A stretch of 64,000 bases of DNA. It comes from Pichia kudriavzevii. Lineage: Eukaryota > Ascomycota > Pichiomycetes > Pichiales > Pichiaceae. The position numbers and the translations under genes were made by a program. Shown here piece after piece: positions 1-9,686 of this stretch (positions within the stretch are counted from its first letter, which is position 1; every line of letters starts with the position of its first letter). The DNA is taken from positions 2,480,001 to 2,544,000 of the forward strand of contig NC_042507.1 in assembly GCF_003054445.1 (NCBI RefSeq), read 5' to 3'. Below the pieces are notes generated by a model. The model saw nothing but the letters and a program-made list of their open reading frames with translations, was not told where the DNA came from and did not search any database.

Positions 1-222
1 AGACTTTGCGGATTCCTCAATGGATTTCTCCACCAAGGCGCACATAAACATCTCCACTGCACGTCCAACCACCATCGGAGTGGCCTGGGCAACCTTCCCT
101 ATATCTTCATCACTCTGTAGCAGCTTCTTCACTCTAGCTGATGGAAAATGCGTCTTCATCTGAAGATAACTATTGAGCCCTACAAATTCCATTGCTTCTG
201 AATTATTCGTATTCTCAGTCAT
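1..222 (-). CDS. BUR6: NC2-alpha / BUR6, N-terminal part (cut by window edge)
   Basis: The first 74 codons are present, read leftward from the ATG at 220-222; the rest lies outside the window. The protein has the histone-fold core of the DRAP1/Bur6 family, with the motif THFPSARVKKLLQSDEDIGK at about residues 23-42 followed by VAQATPMVVGRAVEMFM. Bur6 pairs with Ncb2 to form negative cofactor 2 (NC2), which binds TBP on DNA and represses or tunes RNA polymerase II initiation. That role is known for the family. The next gene upstream, TMS1, has the same orientation and ends 258 bp away, so this interval should hold the BUR6 promoter. Confidence 0.88.
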   Translation of the reverse strand, partial: MTENTNNSEAMEFVGLNSYLQMKTHFPSARVKKLLQSDEDIGKVAQATPMVVGRAVEMFMCALVEKSIEESAKS

Positions 223-480
223 TCTGTTTACTGTAGAAATAGGTATGATATTGCCCGTTGTTTTCTACAAGAGAAAGGGAGGTGATTGTTTTGCCAATGC
301 AAACCTCACATAGAGTCCATATTTATATAGCTTGATTTGGAAAAACTCAATAAAATATTCAACTTTGATCGAGCAAGAAAAAAAAAAATAGTATAATCAG
401 CGAGAACCTTTTTTTCCTTCTACAGTTGATTGTGTTTTCTTCCTTATACACAACATTATACGGGATAAAAAAGAGTTTAT

Positions 481-2043
481 TTAATATTGGGCAAATCTCT
501 CGGGGAAAAGCACTGGTGCAACCAGAGTCCATCCATAGAGAGCATAACATACCCAAGAGGAGGCGATTTTCAACCACGTATTGAAATATGTGCGTCCCAC
601 AGGGATGAATGTGCCATTGTCAGCATCAGTAATGCCAACATTAATGGTCAAAAGCGCAGCAATGTATTGTGTAGCAAGGAAGAAAATAATGTGGAAAAGA
701 ACATAGTTATATTTAAGGTGATTTCTCTCTTCTTGTTGCCCACTAAAATCCCTCATACCATCATCGTCGTTATCATCGTCATCACTTTGATTCAAATACG
801 AAGGATCTGTCAATGCGCTTTCGGGTAATGAACCCGCCTCGACAGCATCTTTGAGAGCTTGGTATCTCATATTATCTCTAAGTGTGGGTTGTGTGGTGAT
901 GACATTGGATTCCACAGGTACTGGTTCGCTCACGGGGACCTCATCGTACTCATTACCATGATTGAATGCAGAATTAGTAGCAGCCCTGGTAGTTGTATAA
1001 GCAACGGCGCCAAATGTGAACAACGCACCCACTATAACTGTAGCCGTCCTAGTTCCACTGGATCGGATCAATGGATTACACAGTCGATCATCTGGTTCAC
1101 TCAAACATGCACTGAAAACTAAATATGTGCAATAGATACAGCACATAGAAGCCTGCGCTACTCCAGCATTAGGATTGTACTCTTGAACAATTGGTGCAAT
1201 AGAAAAGGCTGTAATTAATAAAGTGAACAGGAAGTTGATCGTAATAACCGTCTTGTTCATGTGGCATCCACTCTGTGCAAAATACATGTACATCAAAACA
1301 GTCATAATTAAAACACCACTGTACATTGTCAGCGTACCTCCTATTAATAGTTTCTTCCATAAATTGACTCCTTCAAAATTAAAACAGGAGCTTATTATTC
1401 CTTGATTTTCCTCTTCTGTTATATCAAGATATATTTCTCCCTCTTCAATTTTTTCAATACATGTTTCTGCCCACTCATGTGCAAAATCAACAAGTAAAAT
1501 CAAACCAATTCCAATAAAAATAGTACTGAATATAATTGAAAAGTAGTTTCCCCATATAACAAAAAACTTATCAGGAATAAAAAAACTCAAAAGGATAAAG
1601 GCACCCAAGACAAATAGTTTGGCAACCCAATACCCATTTTGTATAGTTGATCGGGGATTTCTGGTTGATTTAACCCCAACTAATAGCCCCGCTAAGATAA
1701 GGTGAAGTAATCCTAAAGAAAAGTTGATTCTTTGAACACTGGTAAATCCTGTACACCCTTTTTCATCTTGACAATATTTATTCCCAAATTTAAACAACCC
1801 CCATGTTAAGTTCTCCAAAAACTTGGATATTGAATTGGACAGTGATACCCAAGAAATTAAGCTATTTAACATGAACATTAATGCATACATAATTCGTGTG
1901 GCTATAGACGACTTAAATGTTCTCATCAATGGATTAACATTTCTGCTCATACAACATGAACAAATTGATACGCCTATGCAGGATGATATCCACGATCCCA
2001 CAATACTCACCGGAATTAGCGGTAATGACAATACTGCTCCCAT
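481..2043 (-). CDS. TMS1: Serinc-family membrane protein (TMS1)
   Basis: This 520-residue protein matches the Serinc/TDE1 family along its full length. It shows roughly ten to eleven hydrophobic segments, a Cys-rich N-terminal stretch (SCIGVSICSCC at about residues 20-30), and the typical end in which a WLKIASSWVCYALYGWTLVAP-like segment closes the protein. An acidic, disordered loop with a run of Asp (about residues 435-450) sits before the last membrane pair. The yeast homologue is a vacuolar membrane protein of unclear function; animal Serincs act as lipid scramblases. The start is the ATG at 2041-2043. DMC1 lies upstream in the same direction, 154 bp away. Confidence 0.9.
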   Translation of the reverse strand: MGAVLSLPLIPVSIVGSWISSCIGVSICSCCMSRNVNPLMRTFKSSIATRIMYALMFMLNSLISWVSLSNSISKFLENLTWGLFKFGNKYCQDEKGCTGFTSVQRINFSLGLLHLILAGLLVGVKSTRNPRSTIQNGYWVAKLFVLGAFILLSFFIPDKFFVIWGNYFSIIFSTIFIGIGLILLVDFAHEWAETCIEKIEEGEIYLDITEEENQGIISSCFNFEGVNLWKKLLIGGTLTMYSGVLIMTVLMYMYFAQSGCHMNKTVITINFLFTLLITAFSIAPIVQEYNPNAGVAQASMCCIYCTYLVFSACLSEPDDRLCNPLIRSSGTRTATVIVGALFTFGAVAYTTTRAATNSAFNHGNEYDEVPVSEPVPVESNVITTQPTLRDNMRYQALKDAVEAGSLPESALTDPSYLNQSDDDDNDDDGMRDFSGQQEERNHLKYNYVLFHIIFFLATQYIAALLTINVGITDADNGTFIPVGRTYFNTWLKIASSWVCYALYGWTLVAPVLFPERFAQY

Positions 2044-2197
2044 TTTTAGTTCCTTGGTACTTTAGTCACGAGGGCGTGATTCAGATATGTTTATAAGCAA
2101 AGTATAGAGAAGAGAAGATTACTGAAAACGACGTAAAAAGCAAAAATATGATAAGAAAAGTCAGGTAAAGAAGGAATGACGCCTCCACAAAAAAATC

Positions 2198-3278
2198 TCA
2201 CTCAGTTGCATCCATGATGCCGCCGGTTCCTAGAACGTAAGTACACTCTCCCTCAGGACAGTCAGGGGAGTCTTGAATTTTGGCAATACGTTCATCTCCA
2301 CGTCCCTTGCGTAAAAGAATTCGTGTTTGAGAAGCATGTGCAAGTATATGCCCACCCACTGGTTTCCGACCATCAACACTAGCAAATAATGCACTTGCAC
2401 CTGGATCAGATTGAACTTGGTTGGTTAGAAAAACAGCACAATTGAACTCTTCAGCAATCCTGCCTAGTTTAGATAGATGTTGATTTAGCTTTTGTTGACG
2501 TTCACCTAGTTCCCCTCTGCCACTGTAATCAACTCGAAACAAAGAGATGATTGAATCTACTATAATTAACCTATAACCTCCTTGGCTTAAGTACATGCCC
2601 AATTGTTCAACAAGCTCATGTTGGTGCTCGCTATTTAATGCACGTACATATGAGATGTTGTCTAAACATCGGTTACCGTCCATACCAAATCGTTCAGCAA
2701 TGTTCCTGACTCTTTCAGGTCGAAAGGTACCTTCAGTATCAATAAATGCAACTTTCCCTTCTGCGCCTCCTTGATCTCTTGGTAATTGTGTAGTTACACA
2801 CAATGTATGGGATAGTTGTGTTTTACCAGTCCTGAATTCGCCAAAAACTTCAGTTGTTGACATTGTACTTATTCCTCCGCCTAGCATTTGGTCAAAAGAC
2901 TTACAACCAGTGGTGATTTTCACAACCCTTGTACGGATATCCGATTGGATCAAAGCGGAAACAAATCCACAGTTGACTAGCTTATTTGATGCCTCTTTGA
3001 TTTTTTCCACCTTCACTTCACTCAATCCTTTGATTTTGGCTAAGTTTCTCTTAGTTGTTGACATGACAGTCTAACGGGTTGAGATTGCAGTTAGTATTGG
3101 AGTGTCTATAAGATGTTTATAAGCCAATCTTTGATTGGGTACATACTGATACTGAATAGATTCCAGCAGCTCTAAGCTTGCTAATATCGCCCGCATTGAT
3201 TCCTAAATCTTGTAATTGTTCTACAAGTACGATATTCCCAGCGCCATGCATTCCATCACTTTCTTCTGCTCTTGACAT
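2198..3278 (-). CDS. DMC1: Meiotic recombinase Dmc1 (two exons)
   Basis: Dmc1 forms filaments on single-stranded DNA and drives strand exchange between homologues in meiosis. Exon 1 is 3147-3278 (44 codons) and exon 2 is 2198-3070. The 76-bp intron (3071-3146) has a GTATGT donor, an exact TACTAAC branch site and a TTAG acceptor. Splicing is in phase 0 and joins GIYSVS to [15 protein letters not shown], at the position of the known S. cerevisiae DMC1 intron. The product is 334 residues, the same length as the S. cerevisiae protein. Walker A (GEFRTGKT) is at about residues 121-128 and Walker B (LIIVD) ends near residue 216. [13 protein letters not shown] and GGHILAHA are the DNA-loop and core motifs. 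Without exon 1 the N-terminal helix-hairpin-helix region would be incomplete. Confidence 0.96.
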
Positions 3279-3370
3279 TGTATGTTTTCAATATTTTGTA
3301 AAGAAATTAATCAATTATGTCAACACAAGAAAAAGAGAGGATTCAGAAGGTTCATTTTTCAATTCGATGA

Positions 3371-3376
3371 GCCGCC
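3371..3376 (-). promoter_or_regulatory. URS1-like (Ume6-type) site upstream of DMC1
   Basis: GCCGCC on the plus strand reads GGCGGC followed by T on the DMC1 strand, which is the core of the URS1 element. It lies about 93 bp upstream of the DMC1 start, within the 186-bp divergent promoter shared with the ARP10-like gene. In S. cerevisiae URS1 is bound by Ume6 and gates early meiotic genes, DMC1 included. The match is to the core only, so chance occurrence is possible. Confidence 0.5.
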
Positions 3377-3464
3377 TCTTCAACGTGAGCATATTTTTCT
3401 GGAGCAAGTATCGACTTGAATGTAAATAATAACTTATTTATTGATTTCTACACCCGGTAATACA

Positions 3465-4571
3465 ATGAGTTTAACAGCTACTAGCAAAAATGTGGTACTA
3501 CTACTTGGGTCTAGAAGTATAAAAATAGGCTATGAAGGTGCACACCATCCGCTTGGAACTTTCAGTGTCCACAATTTTGCCGAACCTCAGAATTATAAAA
3601 CAGAAGCTCTCTACAGAGATCATTCAATGGATTGGTCAAAAATAGTATGCAATAATACCGAGACGGTTACACAGAATCATATGAAAAATGATTTGGATTG
3701 CTTTCAGTACCTATTCTACCCGGACTTATCAGTATATGATAGTCTTGACAAATTCAGATCAGATTTGAAAATACACTTACGGAAAATATTAACTAAAATT
3801 TTTTACAAAGTTGGGATACCCACTATAAATACAAAGGTTATACTTGCCATTGATGTGCTTTTTCCGAAGATATACATCGAAACAACCACTGATCTGCTGA
3901 TTAAGCATTTTTTGATGCGTGCAATAGTAATTGTGCCTACACCATTGATGGTCACGTTAGCCTCAGGTTCTTCATCAGGTTTGGTTATTGACATAGGATG
4001 GTCAGTTACCAAAATAAATGTTGTTTATGACAATCGGCTACTTGAAAACTTTTCAAAAATTACGAATCGTGCAGGCAGAATGATCCATTATCAACTGTTA
4101 AGTGTTTTAGAGTCACGGAACTACGATTTATCCAAGATTACTTTTAAGGACATCGAGCATGCAATAATGGAATTATCGTCTATAACAGACAACGAGAGTA
4201 GGCTTGTTAGCTGTGGCCCTTATTTTCTGCATGCTAACTTATTAACAAATGCCATAAAGACCGTGTTGGTTCCCGAAGAAAACACATTATGTGAAAGTGA
4301 CGACCGATATATTGAGGATTTGGCTATAGAATTAATTGAGCAATTGCCGATTGACCTGAAGAATATAATAGCGAAAAGAACTATAATAACTGGTGGTTTC
4401 TCTAATATTAAGGGTTTCAATCAAATGATCATAGGTAGGATCGTATCGCTTAACAGAAATTTGGAAAGCATTGACACAATCGGAGCTTGGTGTGGAGCAA
4501 GCTTGTATTCCACTTTTTTGAAACAGTTAAAGAAAAAGAACCATTTGTGGGAAATAAGAAAGGAGGAATAG
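3465..4571 (+). CDS. ARP10: Divergent actin-related protein, ARP10/Arp11-like
   Basis: About 368 residues from the ATG at 3465 (MSLTATSKNVVLLLGSRSIK); an in-frame ATG eight codons upstream is less likely. The actin fold shows in the N-terminal phosphate-1-like strand pair (VVLLLGSRSIKIGYEG), the phosphate-2-like segment GLVIDIGWSVTKINVVYD at about residues 172-189, and the adenosine-type motif IITGGFSNIKGF near residue 310. The protein is too divergent for actin, Arp1, Arp2 or Arp3. Fungal Arp10/Arp11 caps the pointed end of the dynactin filament. A divergent Arp plus the p62 gene at 44352 in the same window suits an intact dynactin complex. Another divergent Arp class remains possible. Confidence 0.55.
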   Translation: MSLTATSKNVVLLLGSRSIKIGYEGAHHPLGTFSVHNFAEPQNYKTEALYRDHSMDWSKIVCNNTETVTQNHMKNDLDCFQYLFYPDLSVYDSLDKFRSDLKIHLRKILTKIFYKVGIPTINTKVILAIDVLFPKIYIETTTDLLIKHFLMRAIVIVPTPLMVTLASGSSSGLVIDIGWSVTKINVVYDNRLLENFSKITNRAGRMIHYQLLSVLESRNYDLSKITFKDIEHAIMELSSITDNESRLVSCGPYFLHANLLTNAIKTVLVPEENTLCESDDRYIEDLAIELIEQLPIDLKNIIAKRTIITGGFSNIKGFNQMIIGRIVSLNRNLESIDTIGAWCGASLYSTFLKQLKKKNHLWEIRKEE

Positions 4572-4649
4572 CATGCTCATATTGAATATTATTATACAAC
4601 ACTGTAAAGCAAACTAAGCTCTAGTAAATAGAACTGTATATTCAATCGA

Positions 4650-5685
4650 CTAACAATTTGATTCTCTCCTGGAAACATACATCGATGAATTCCTTGAAAA
4701 AAAGGCCTGAGAAGTAGGATAAGCTTCTTCCGCATTTCGTGGAATCATGTCTGAATTGAAGGTATGTATATCATTACGTAACTTGAACGTATAATACAAC
4801 TCTGAATCATAATACTTATCCCGAGGATACTTTTCATTATATTCTTCCTTGCCCATAGGCAAAAGTGACTTCAAATAAGTGAAGAACGGTTTTATATTGA
4901 CATTTCTTTTAGTAGCAAGGACTTCTAGCATTTGTAGTCCTCTCAACAAGCTTACCGCTGAGATTATTTTCAATTTGAGTAAATCCACCGCTCAAAACCT
5001 TTAATAAGATACCATCATCATGAGAATCTCTAGGATCAAATTCATTGGTTCGGAAAAATGGACCAATTTCGTGGTTTCTCACCCGAACCGGACCAAGATC
5101 TAGTGTGTGACCATCAAGGAGTAACTCAATTTTAGAGGAGAAAAATCAATTCAACTACCGATTATTTTCTACTTTCATGTTTTCTAGTTTTACACTTAAA
5201 GTTAACTTCTTTCTCACAATAACTATGAGTGTTTAAACTAGCTGAGCTAGACCCAACTGGGTTGATTTCGATCAAAGCGGAGAACGATTTGTGTACCTAA
5301 AGGTTTTGTAGTTCGATAGAATCATCAGATTCGTATAACGAGTGTCTGCGCTTGAAGTTGTCCTCAAATCCATAATGTCTATCACCATTCTCATTAGCTA
5401 AACAAACTGTATCGAAAAAAATGAATATGAAAATTTTCATCATGGTAGAGTTCAGGAAAATCGTCTGAATACTTGATTCCTCAAGAACTAGATTCCTTGT
5501 CATGAGCAGTTGACTTGTCGAAAATGTGAACCATAATAATTTTGGGGTAAAAATCTGCCTTACTCCTTGCAAGTTTCTTTGGACGCCTCGAGTCTGGCAC
5601 AAGACTTACCAGACTTGGTAATAGTGATACATTCATATTGGATAAGAAAAGCTACTTCCGCCAAAAAATCCCATTTCAAAGACAT
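4650..5685 (-). CDS. Unresolved minus-strand locus: multi-exon or decayed gene, family not recognised
   Basis: Several short coding-like stretches lie on the same strand in different frames. The most distal is 4650-4985 (about 110 residues, with NVNIKPFFTYLKSLL and FFSRNSSMYVSRRESNC) and has no ATG at its left limit. A second open stretch, 4909-5145 (with GPVRVRNHEIGPFF), also lacks any Met. A 55-bp interval, 4958-5012 (GTATCT donor, TACTCAA, CAG acceptor), would join them as HDDAVSLLRGLQMLE. Further upstream an ATG at 5683-5685 opens 25 codons that end at an exact GTAAGT (5604-5609). A TAG acceptor at 5488-5490 restores frame into FLNSTMMKIFIF, but that frame stops at about 5297. I cannot assemble one uninterrupted protein, so this is either a gene with several non-consensus introns or a pseudogene. 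It lies two genes from DMC1. Confidence 0.3.
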
Positions 5686-5790
5686 GAAAAATAACGTTAA
5701 TATCAAACGTTTGACCTTCAAGTGGGACATATGATGCCCTATTATAGCTTAGTCATTGGATTCCTAATATTGCCTCTTTTTACTCTTTCA

Positions 5791-6024
5791 TCAGTGATCT
5801 GTGTTCTCCATGGAGATGAACGACTCTACGTACTCTCGCAAAAACCTAGTTTCATTTTCAGTATCATCACATGCCTTCTTTCGTAAAACAACAAGATCAA
5901 CAAGGTGTTGGACATCATCACGAAGAGATTCGAGAGATGGCGATGTGCGTCCGGCATCATCCCTTGTGTTCTGAGAGTTATGTGTGTTTATTGGTTTTTC
6001 GACAATGTTTTTTTCACTAGACAT
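5791..6024 (-). CDS. SLO1: Short coiled-coil protein, SLO1/SCOC-like
   Basis: A 77-residue protein starting at the ATG at 6022-6024. The N-terminal half is polar and probably disordered. The C-terminal half forms a heptad-like helix, LRDDVQHLVDLVVLRKK, followed by ENETRFLREYVESFI, which resembles the end of SCOC/Slo1 proteins (…EN..L..YI..L). SCOC-family proteins bind Arl-type GTPases at the Golgi; the yeast protein binds Arl3. Size and motif position fit, but a coiled coil this short gives limited evidence. The gene is divergent from NGL2, 305 bp away. Confidence 0.55.
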   Translation of the reverse strand: MSSEKNIVEKPINTHNSQNTRDDAGRTSPSLESLRDDVQHLVDLVVLRKKACDDTENETRFLREYVESFISMENTDH

Positions 6025-6329
6025 GGGACGAATGTGTATCTGAATGTGTTTCGTACAAGATTTTGGATACTATCTAAGTAGTCAAAGAAAAGTGTAAGAA
6101 AATATACAGCTGACGAAAACACTGAGAGTTAGAGCTTGAAAGGAATTTTTCGTCTTTTGAGAGCAAAACGAACTAAGAAATCATCATAATTATTTCTTTC
6201 AATTTTTTGGTAGTTTTTATACCATATTTTTCTTAAGTTCACTTTTTTCTTTTTTCTTTAATTTTTGACGACTATACACTGAAAAGATTGTTATTTGTCT
6301 ATTGAGACTCAACAACTATTGTTTATAAA
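6025..6329. other. Divergent promoter region between the SLO1-like gene and NGL2
   Basis: A 305-bp gene-free stretch. It holds T-rich runs (around 6195-6265) of the kind common in yeast nucleosome-depleted promoters. I see no RNA gene or repeat in it. Confidence 0.6.
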
Positions 6330-7859
6330 ATGCCTACTGCATCCGATGAGTTTTCCATCATAAAACCAGATAATGTTCAAATTGCTGAAAAAATATGCAA
6401 TGATCTTAACGCCGGCGTTGCAAAATTAGCATTGGATAAACCAACAACTAACTCAGAGGACCCTGAAAAGCCTAAGAAAAAGGGAAACACTAAAAAGGTC
6501 CCAAAAGATCAAATCACACCAGAGTATATAGAGATGAAAAGAGCAGAAAGGGAAGAGAAAAAGCGATTAAAAAGAGAGGCTTTGATTGCACAGGGAATCG
6601 ATCCAGACGCACCTGAAAGGCCAAAATATATCAAAAGAGAGTTGCTTGAAGTACCACACGTAAGTTCCCTTGATGACACTAAGGGGGCTTTCAATTTCAA
6701 AATCATGACTTACAATTTGTTGGCCCAGGCTTTGATTAGGAGAACGCTCTTCCCAGACAATGGATCGATCTTGAAATGGCAAATTCGCTCTAAGGTGTTA
6801 CTAAGGGAAATAAAAGACTATGACTGTGATGTCTTATGCGTTCAAGAGATTGATTTTGTCCAGTATAAAACTTTTTGGCGGCCAGAATTAGAGAAATTGG
6901 GATATCATACGAAATTCAACAGGGGAACCGACAAAAATCATGGTATCTCAATATTTTATAAGAGACATCTCTTTAACGTTATTGATACATGCCTGGTAAA
7001 TTTCGATACTGAAAAATCTGGAAACATTCCTCCAAGAACAGTTACGAAAAATGCAGGATTAATTGTGGCATTATCAATAAGAAGTGACCCCAGTAAAGTT
7101 ATAAATGTTGGTACGGCACATCTGTTTTGGCACCCATTTGGTACATATGAGAGGACGAGACAAACGTTTGTTGTGCTGGCCAAATCTAAAGAATTTGAAA
7201 GACGTGTACAAATACTACATCCCGAAGTTACAAAAGTTTGGAACTTTTTTGCTGGCGATTTTAATTCACAACCTTATGACTCGCCATACTTGTCAATAAC
7301 CAGTAAGCCAATAACATATGATAACAGGTGTAAGAAAGTGATTTCTTGTTCTACTTCGTTTAAGTTTTCTTCCCGTAGAGAAGGTAAAAATGGCGAAGAG
7401 GAAGAAGGTGGTAATATTGAAAAACACGGAAAAGATCAGCCGACGGATCCTGTACCGGAGGACTTCGTTGCTACAACAGAGCAAGAAGCATTGGTTAAAC
7501 AAATTGAAGCTTTACATAACCAATTACCCCTCCGTGCAATTTCACTGTACTCTGTTGCCTATAAGTTGGTTGATCCTGAAAATTCAGGCATCGATAATGA
7601 CAGAAATGAACCATTCTTTTCCAACTGGGCATACAAATGGCGAGGACTATTGGACTATATTTTTTTTATCAAAGAATGGGATATAGATACTGACAAGAGA
7701 CACATTGATGATTTGGAAAGTTTTGAGGTCGAAAACGATATTAGGATCAACAGACTTTTGAAGATGCCACATCCAGATGAAATGGATAAAGGCCAGCCTC
7801 GTGAGAATGAGTACCCTAGTGATCACCTCTGTATGATTGCTGACATCACTCTTCTATAG
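6330..7859 (+). CDS. NGL2: CCR4-type endonuclease/exonuclease/phosphatase-fold nuclease, NGL2-like
   Basis: A 509-residue protein close in length to S. cerevisiae Ngl2 (515), which trims the 3' end of 5.8S rRNA. A Lys/Glu-rich N-terminal tail of about 110 residues precedes the nuclease domain, which starts near FKIMTYNLLAQALIRR. Catalytic-site motifs are visible in order: CVQEIDF (Glu about 173), GTAHLFWHP, AGDFNSQP (about 309-316), and YPSDHLCMIADI near the C-terminus (Asp-His about 498). A charged insert of about 40 residues follows the third motif. The paralogues Ngl1 and Ngl3 are alternatives, but the long basic N-terminus and total length favour Ngl2. Confidence 0.85.
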   Translation: MPTASDEFSIIKPDNVQIAEKICNDLNAGVAKLALDKPTTNSEDPEKPKKKGNTKKVPKDQITPEYIEMKRAEREEKKRLKREALIAQGIDPDAPERPKYIKRELLEVPHVSSLDDTKGAFNFKIMTYNLLAQALIRRTLFPDNGSILKWQIRSKVLLREIKDYDCDVLCVQEIDFVQYKTFWRPELEKLGYHTKFNRGTDKNHGISIFYKRHLFNVIDTCLVNFDTEKSGNIPPRTVTKNAGLIVALSIRSDPSKVINVGTAHLFWHPFGTYERTRQTFVVLAKSKEFERRVQILHPEVTKVWNFFAGDFNSQPYDSPYLSITSKPITYDNRCKKVISCSTSFKFSSRREGKNGEEEEGGNIEKHGKDQPTDPVPEDFVATTEQEALVKQIEALHNQLPLRAISLYSVAYKLVDPENSGIDNDRNEPFFSNWAYKWRGLLDYIFFIKEWDIDTDKRHIDDLESFEVENDIRINRLLKMPHPDEMDKGQPRENEYPSDHLCMIADITLL

Positions 7860-8169
7860 TTGTATATGGTTGTTATATAAATGAACATGGAAGGACAATT
7901 AAACGAATTAATCGAGGTTATACAAAGGTACCTTGAGAAACCTCGGTACGCGACGCGTCGATCCTTGAAAAGAAGAAAAGATCATGAAATTCGCGTTTTG
8001 ATTCTTTTTGGCAAAAATGTAAACATCGAGCTCATTTTTTTGTAAACAAACTGGTTTGCCTAATTTGAGGTTGATCTCTCTGTGGAGGCAACGAGACGGC
8101 TCTGCTTCTAATCTGGCACATTAACACTACAGACATACAACAACCCAACAAGCGAACAGTGGGTAAATC
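7860..8169. other. NGL2 to alpha-tubulin intergenic region
   Basis: A 310-bp stretch serving as NGL2 3' end and tubulin promoter. It contains the perfect 10-bp palindrome CGACGCGTCG at 7951-7960, which includes the MluI cell-cycle box ACGCGT about 210 bp upstream of the tubulin ATG. No RNA gene is seen. Confidence 0.5.
7951..7960. promoter_or_regulatory. Palindromic ACGCGT (MCB-like) site
   Basis: CGACGCGTCG is self-complementary and contains ACGCGT, the MBF (Mbp1/Swi6) core in S. cerevisiae and many other yeasts. It is upstream of alpha-tubulin. Function is inferred from the motif alone. Confidence 0.4.
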
Positions 8170-9686
8170 ATGAGAGAAGTTATTTCAGTCAACGGTATGT
8201 ATTTTCCTGCCATTTGAGGAGGGACAGCACCAGCATATTAACAGAAGCTCGGTTTCCCCCCTTAATTTTGTTTTGAATATCTGGGCGTATTTTACATGGT
8301 ATTTTCTTTTCGTTGAAAAAATAATAACTTTGGACGAATTACTAACATATAAAATAATTTTCGGTTATAATAGTCGGTCAAGCTGGTTGTCAAATTGGTA
8401 ACAGTTGTTGGGAATTGTACTCGAGAGAACATGGTATAACGCCAGAAGGTTATCTAGAAGAAGGTTTAACCAAACCAAGAGGTGGTGAAGCTGGATTTTC
8501 CACCTTTTTCAGTGAAACCGGTAATGGCAAATTTGTTCCAAGAGCTCTATACGTTGATTTAGAACCAAATGTTATTGATGAAGTTAGAACTGGTAAATAT
8601 AAAAATTTATTTCATCCTGAGCAACTGATCAATGGCAAAGAAGATGCCGCAAACAACTACGCAAGAGGTCATTATACTGTGGGCAGAGAACTGTTGGATG
8701 ATGTCAACGACAGAATTAGAAAAATGGCAGATCAATGTGATGGTTTACAAGGTTTTTTATTTACTCATTCTTTAGGAGGTGGTACCGGTTCGGGTTTAGG
8801 TTCGTTACTGCTAGAGCAGTTTTCAGAAGATTATGGTAAAAAGGCGAAATTGGAATTTGCCGTTTATCCATCACCGAAAGTTAATGCTAGTGTTGTTGAG
8901 CCTTACAATACAGTCCTAACCACTCATACTACTCTAGAAAATGCAGATTGTACTTTTATGGTTGACAATGAGGCAATATATGATATTTGCACCAAGAACT
9001 TAGGCATTGTAAGACCAAGCTTCAATAACTTAAATGCCTTGATCGCACAAGTGGTGTCCTCTGTCACTGCTTCACTAAGATTTGATGGTTCATTAAATGT
9101 GGACCTTAACGAGTTCCAAACTAATTTAGTTCCATATCCAAGGATCCATTTCCCATTAGTTTCCTATGCTCCTGTGATTGCAAAGAATAGAATTACCCAT
9201 GAATCTAATTCAGTCAATGAGATAACGAGCGCTTGTTTTGAGCCAAGTAATCAAATGGTTAAATGCAATCCAAAGAATGGTAAATATATGGCGAATTGTC
9301 TGTTGTATAGAGGTGATGTTGTTAACAAAGATGTTCAAAACGCAGTTGCAACTGCAAAGGTGAAAAAAGGTGTTCAAATGGTTGATTGGTGTCCAACTGG
9401 TTTTAAGATTGGTATCTGTTATGAAAAGCCTACACAATCGCCGGACTCTCAGATGGCAAATGTTGATAGGGCCGTATGTATGCTTTCAAACACAACCGCT
9501 ATTGCAGATGCTTGGAAGAAGATTGACGAAAAATTCGATTTGATGTATAGAAAGAGAGCCTTTGTGCATTGGTATGTCAGTGAGGGTATGGAAGAGGGAG
9601 AATTTGCCGAAGCAAGAGAAGATTTGGCTGCATTAGAGAAGGATTACATGGATCTTGGTGCAGATACTTTTGATGATGGTTACTAA
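8170..9686 (+). CDS. TUB1: Alpha-tubulin (two exons)
   Basis: Exon 1 is 8170-8194 (MREVISVN plus one base) and exon 2 is 8374-9686. The 179-bp intron has a GTATGT donor, TACTAAC at 8340-8346 and a TAG acceptor, and splits the coding sequence after base 25. That is the position of the intron in S. cerevisiae TUB1 and TUB3. The spliced product is 445 residues and continues [21 protein letters not shown]. The tubulin GTP signature GGGTGSG sits near residues 143-149. The C-terminal tail is short and ends DTFDDGY, so it keeps a terminal aromatic residue. Only one alpha-tubulin gene is in the window, so TUB1 versus TUB3 cannot be told from here. Confidence 0.97.
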
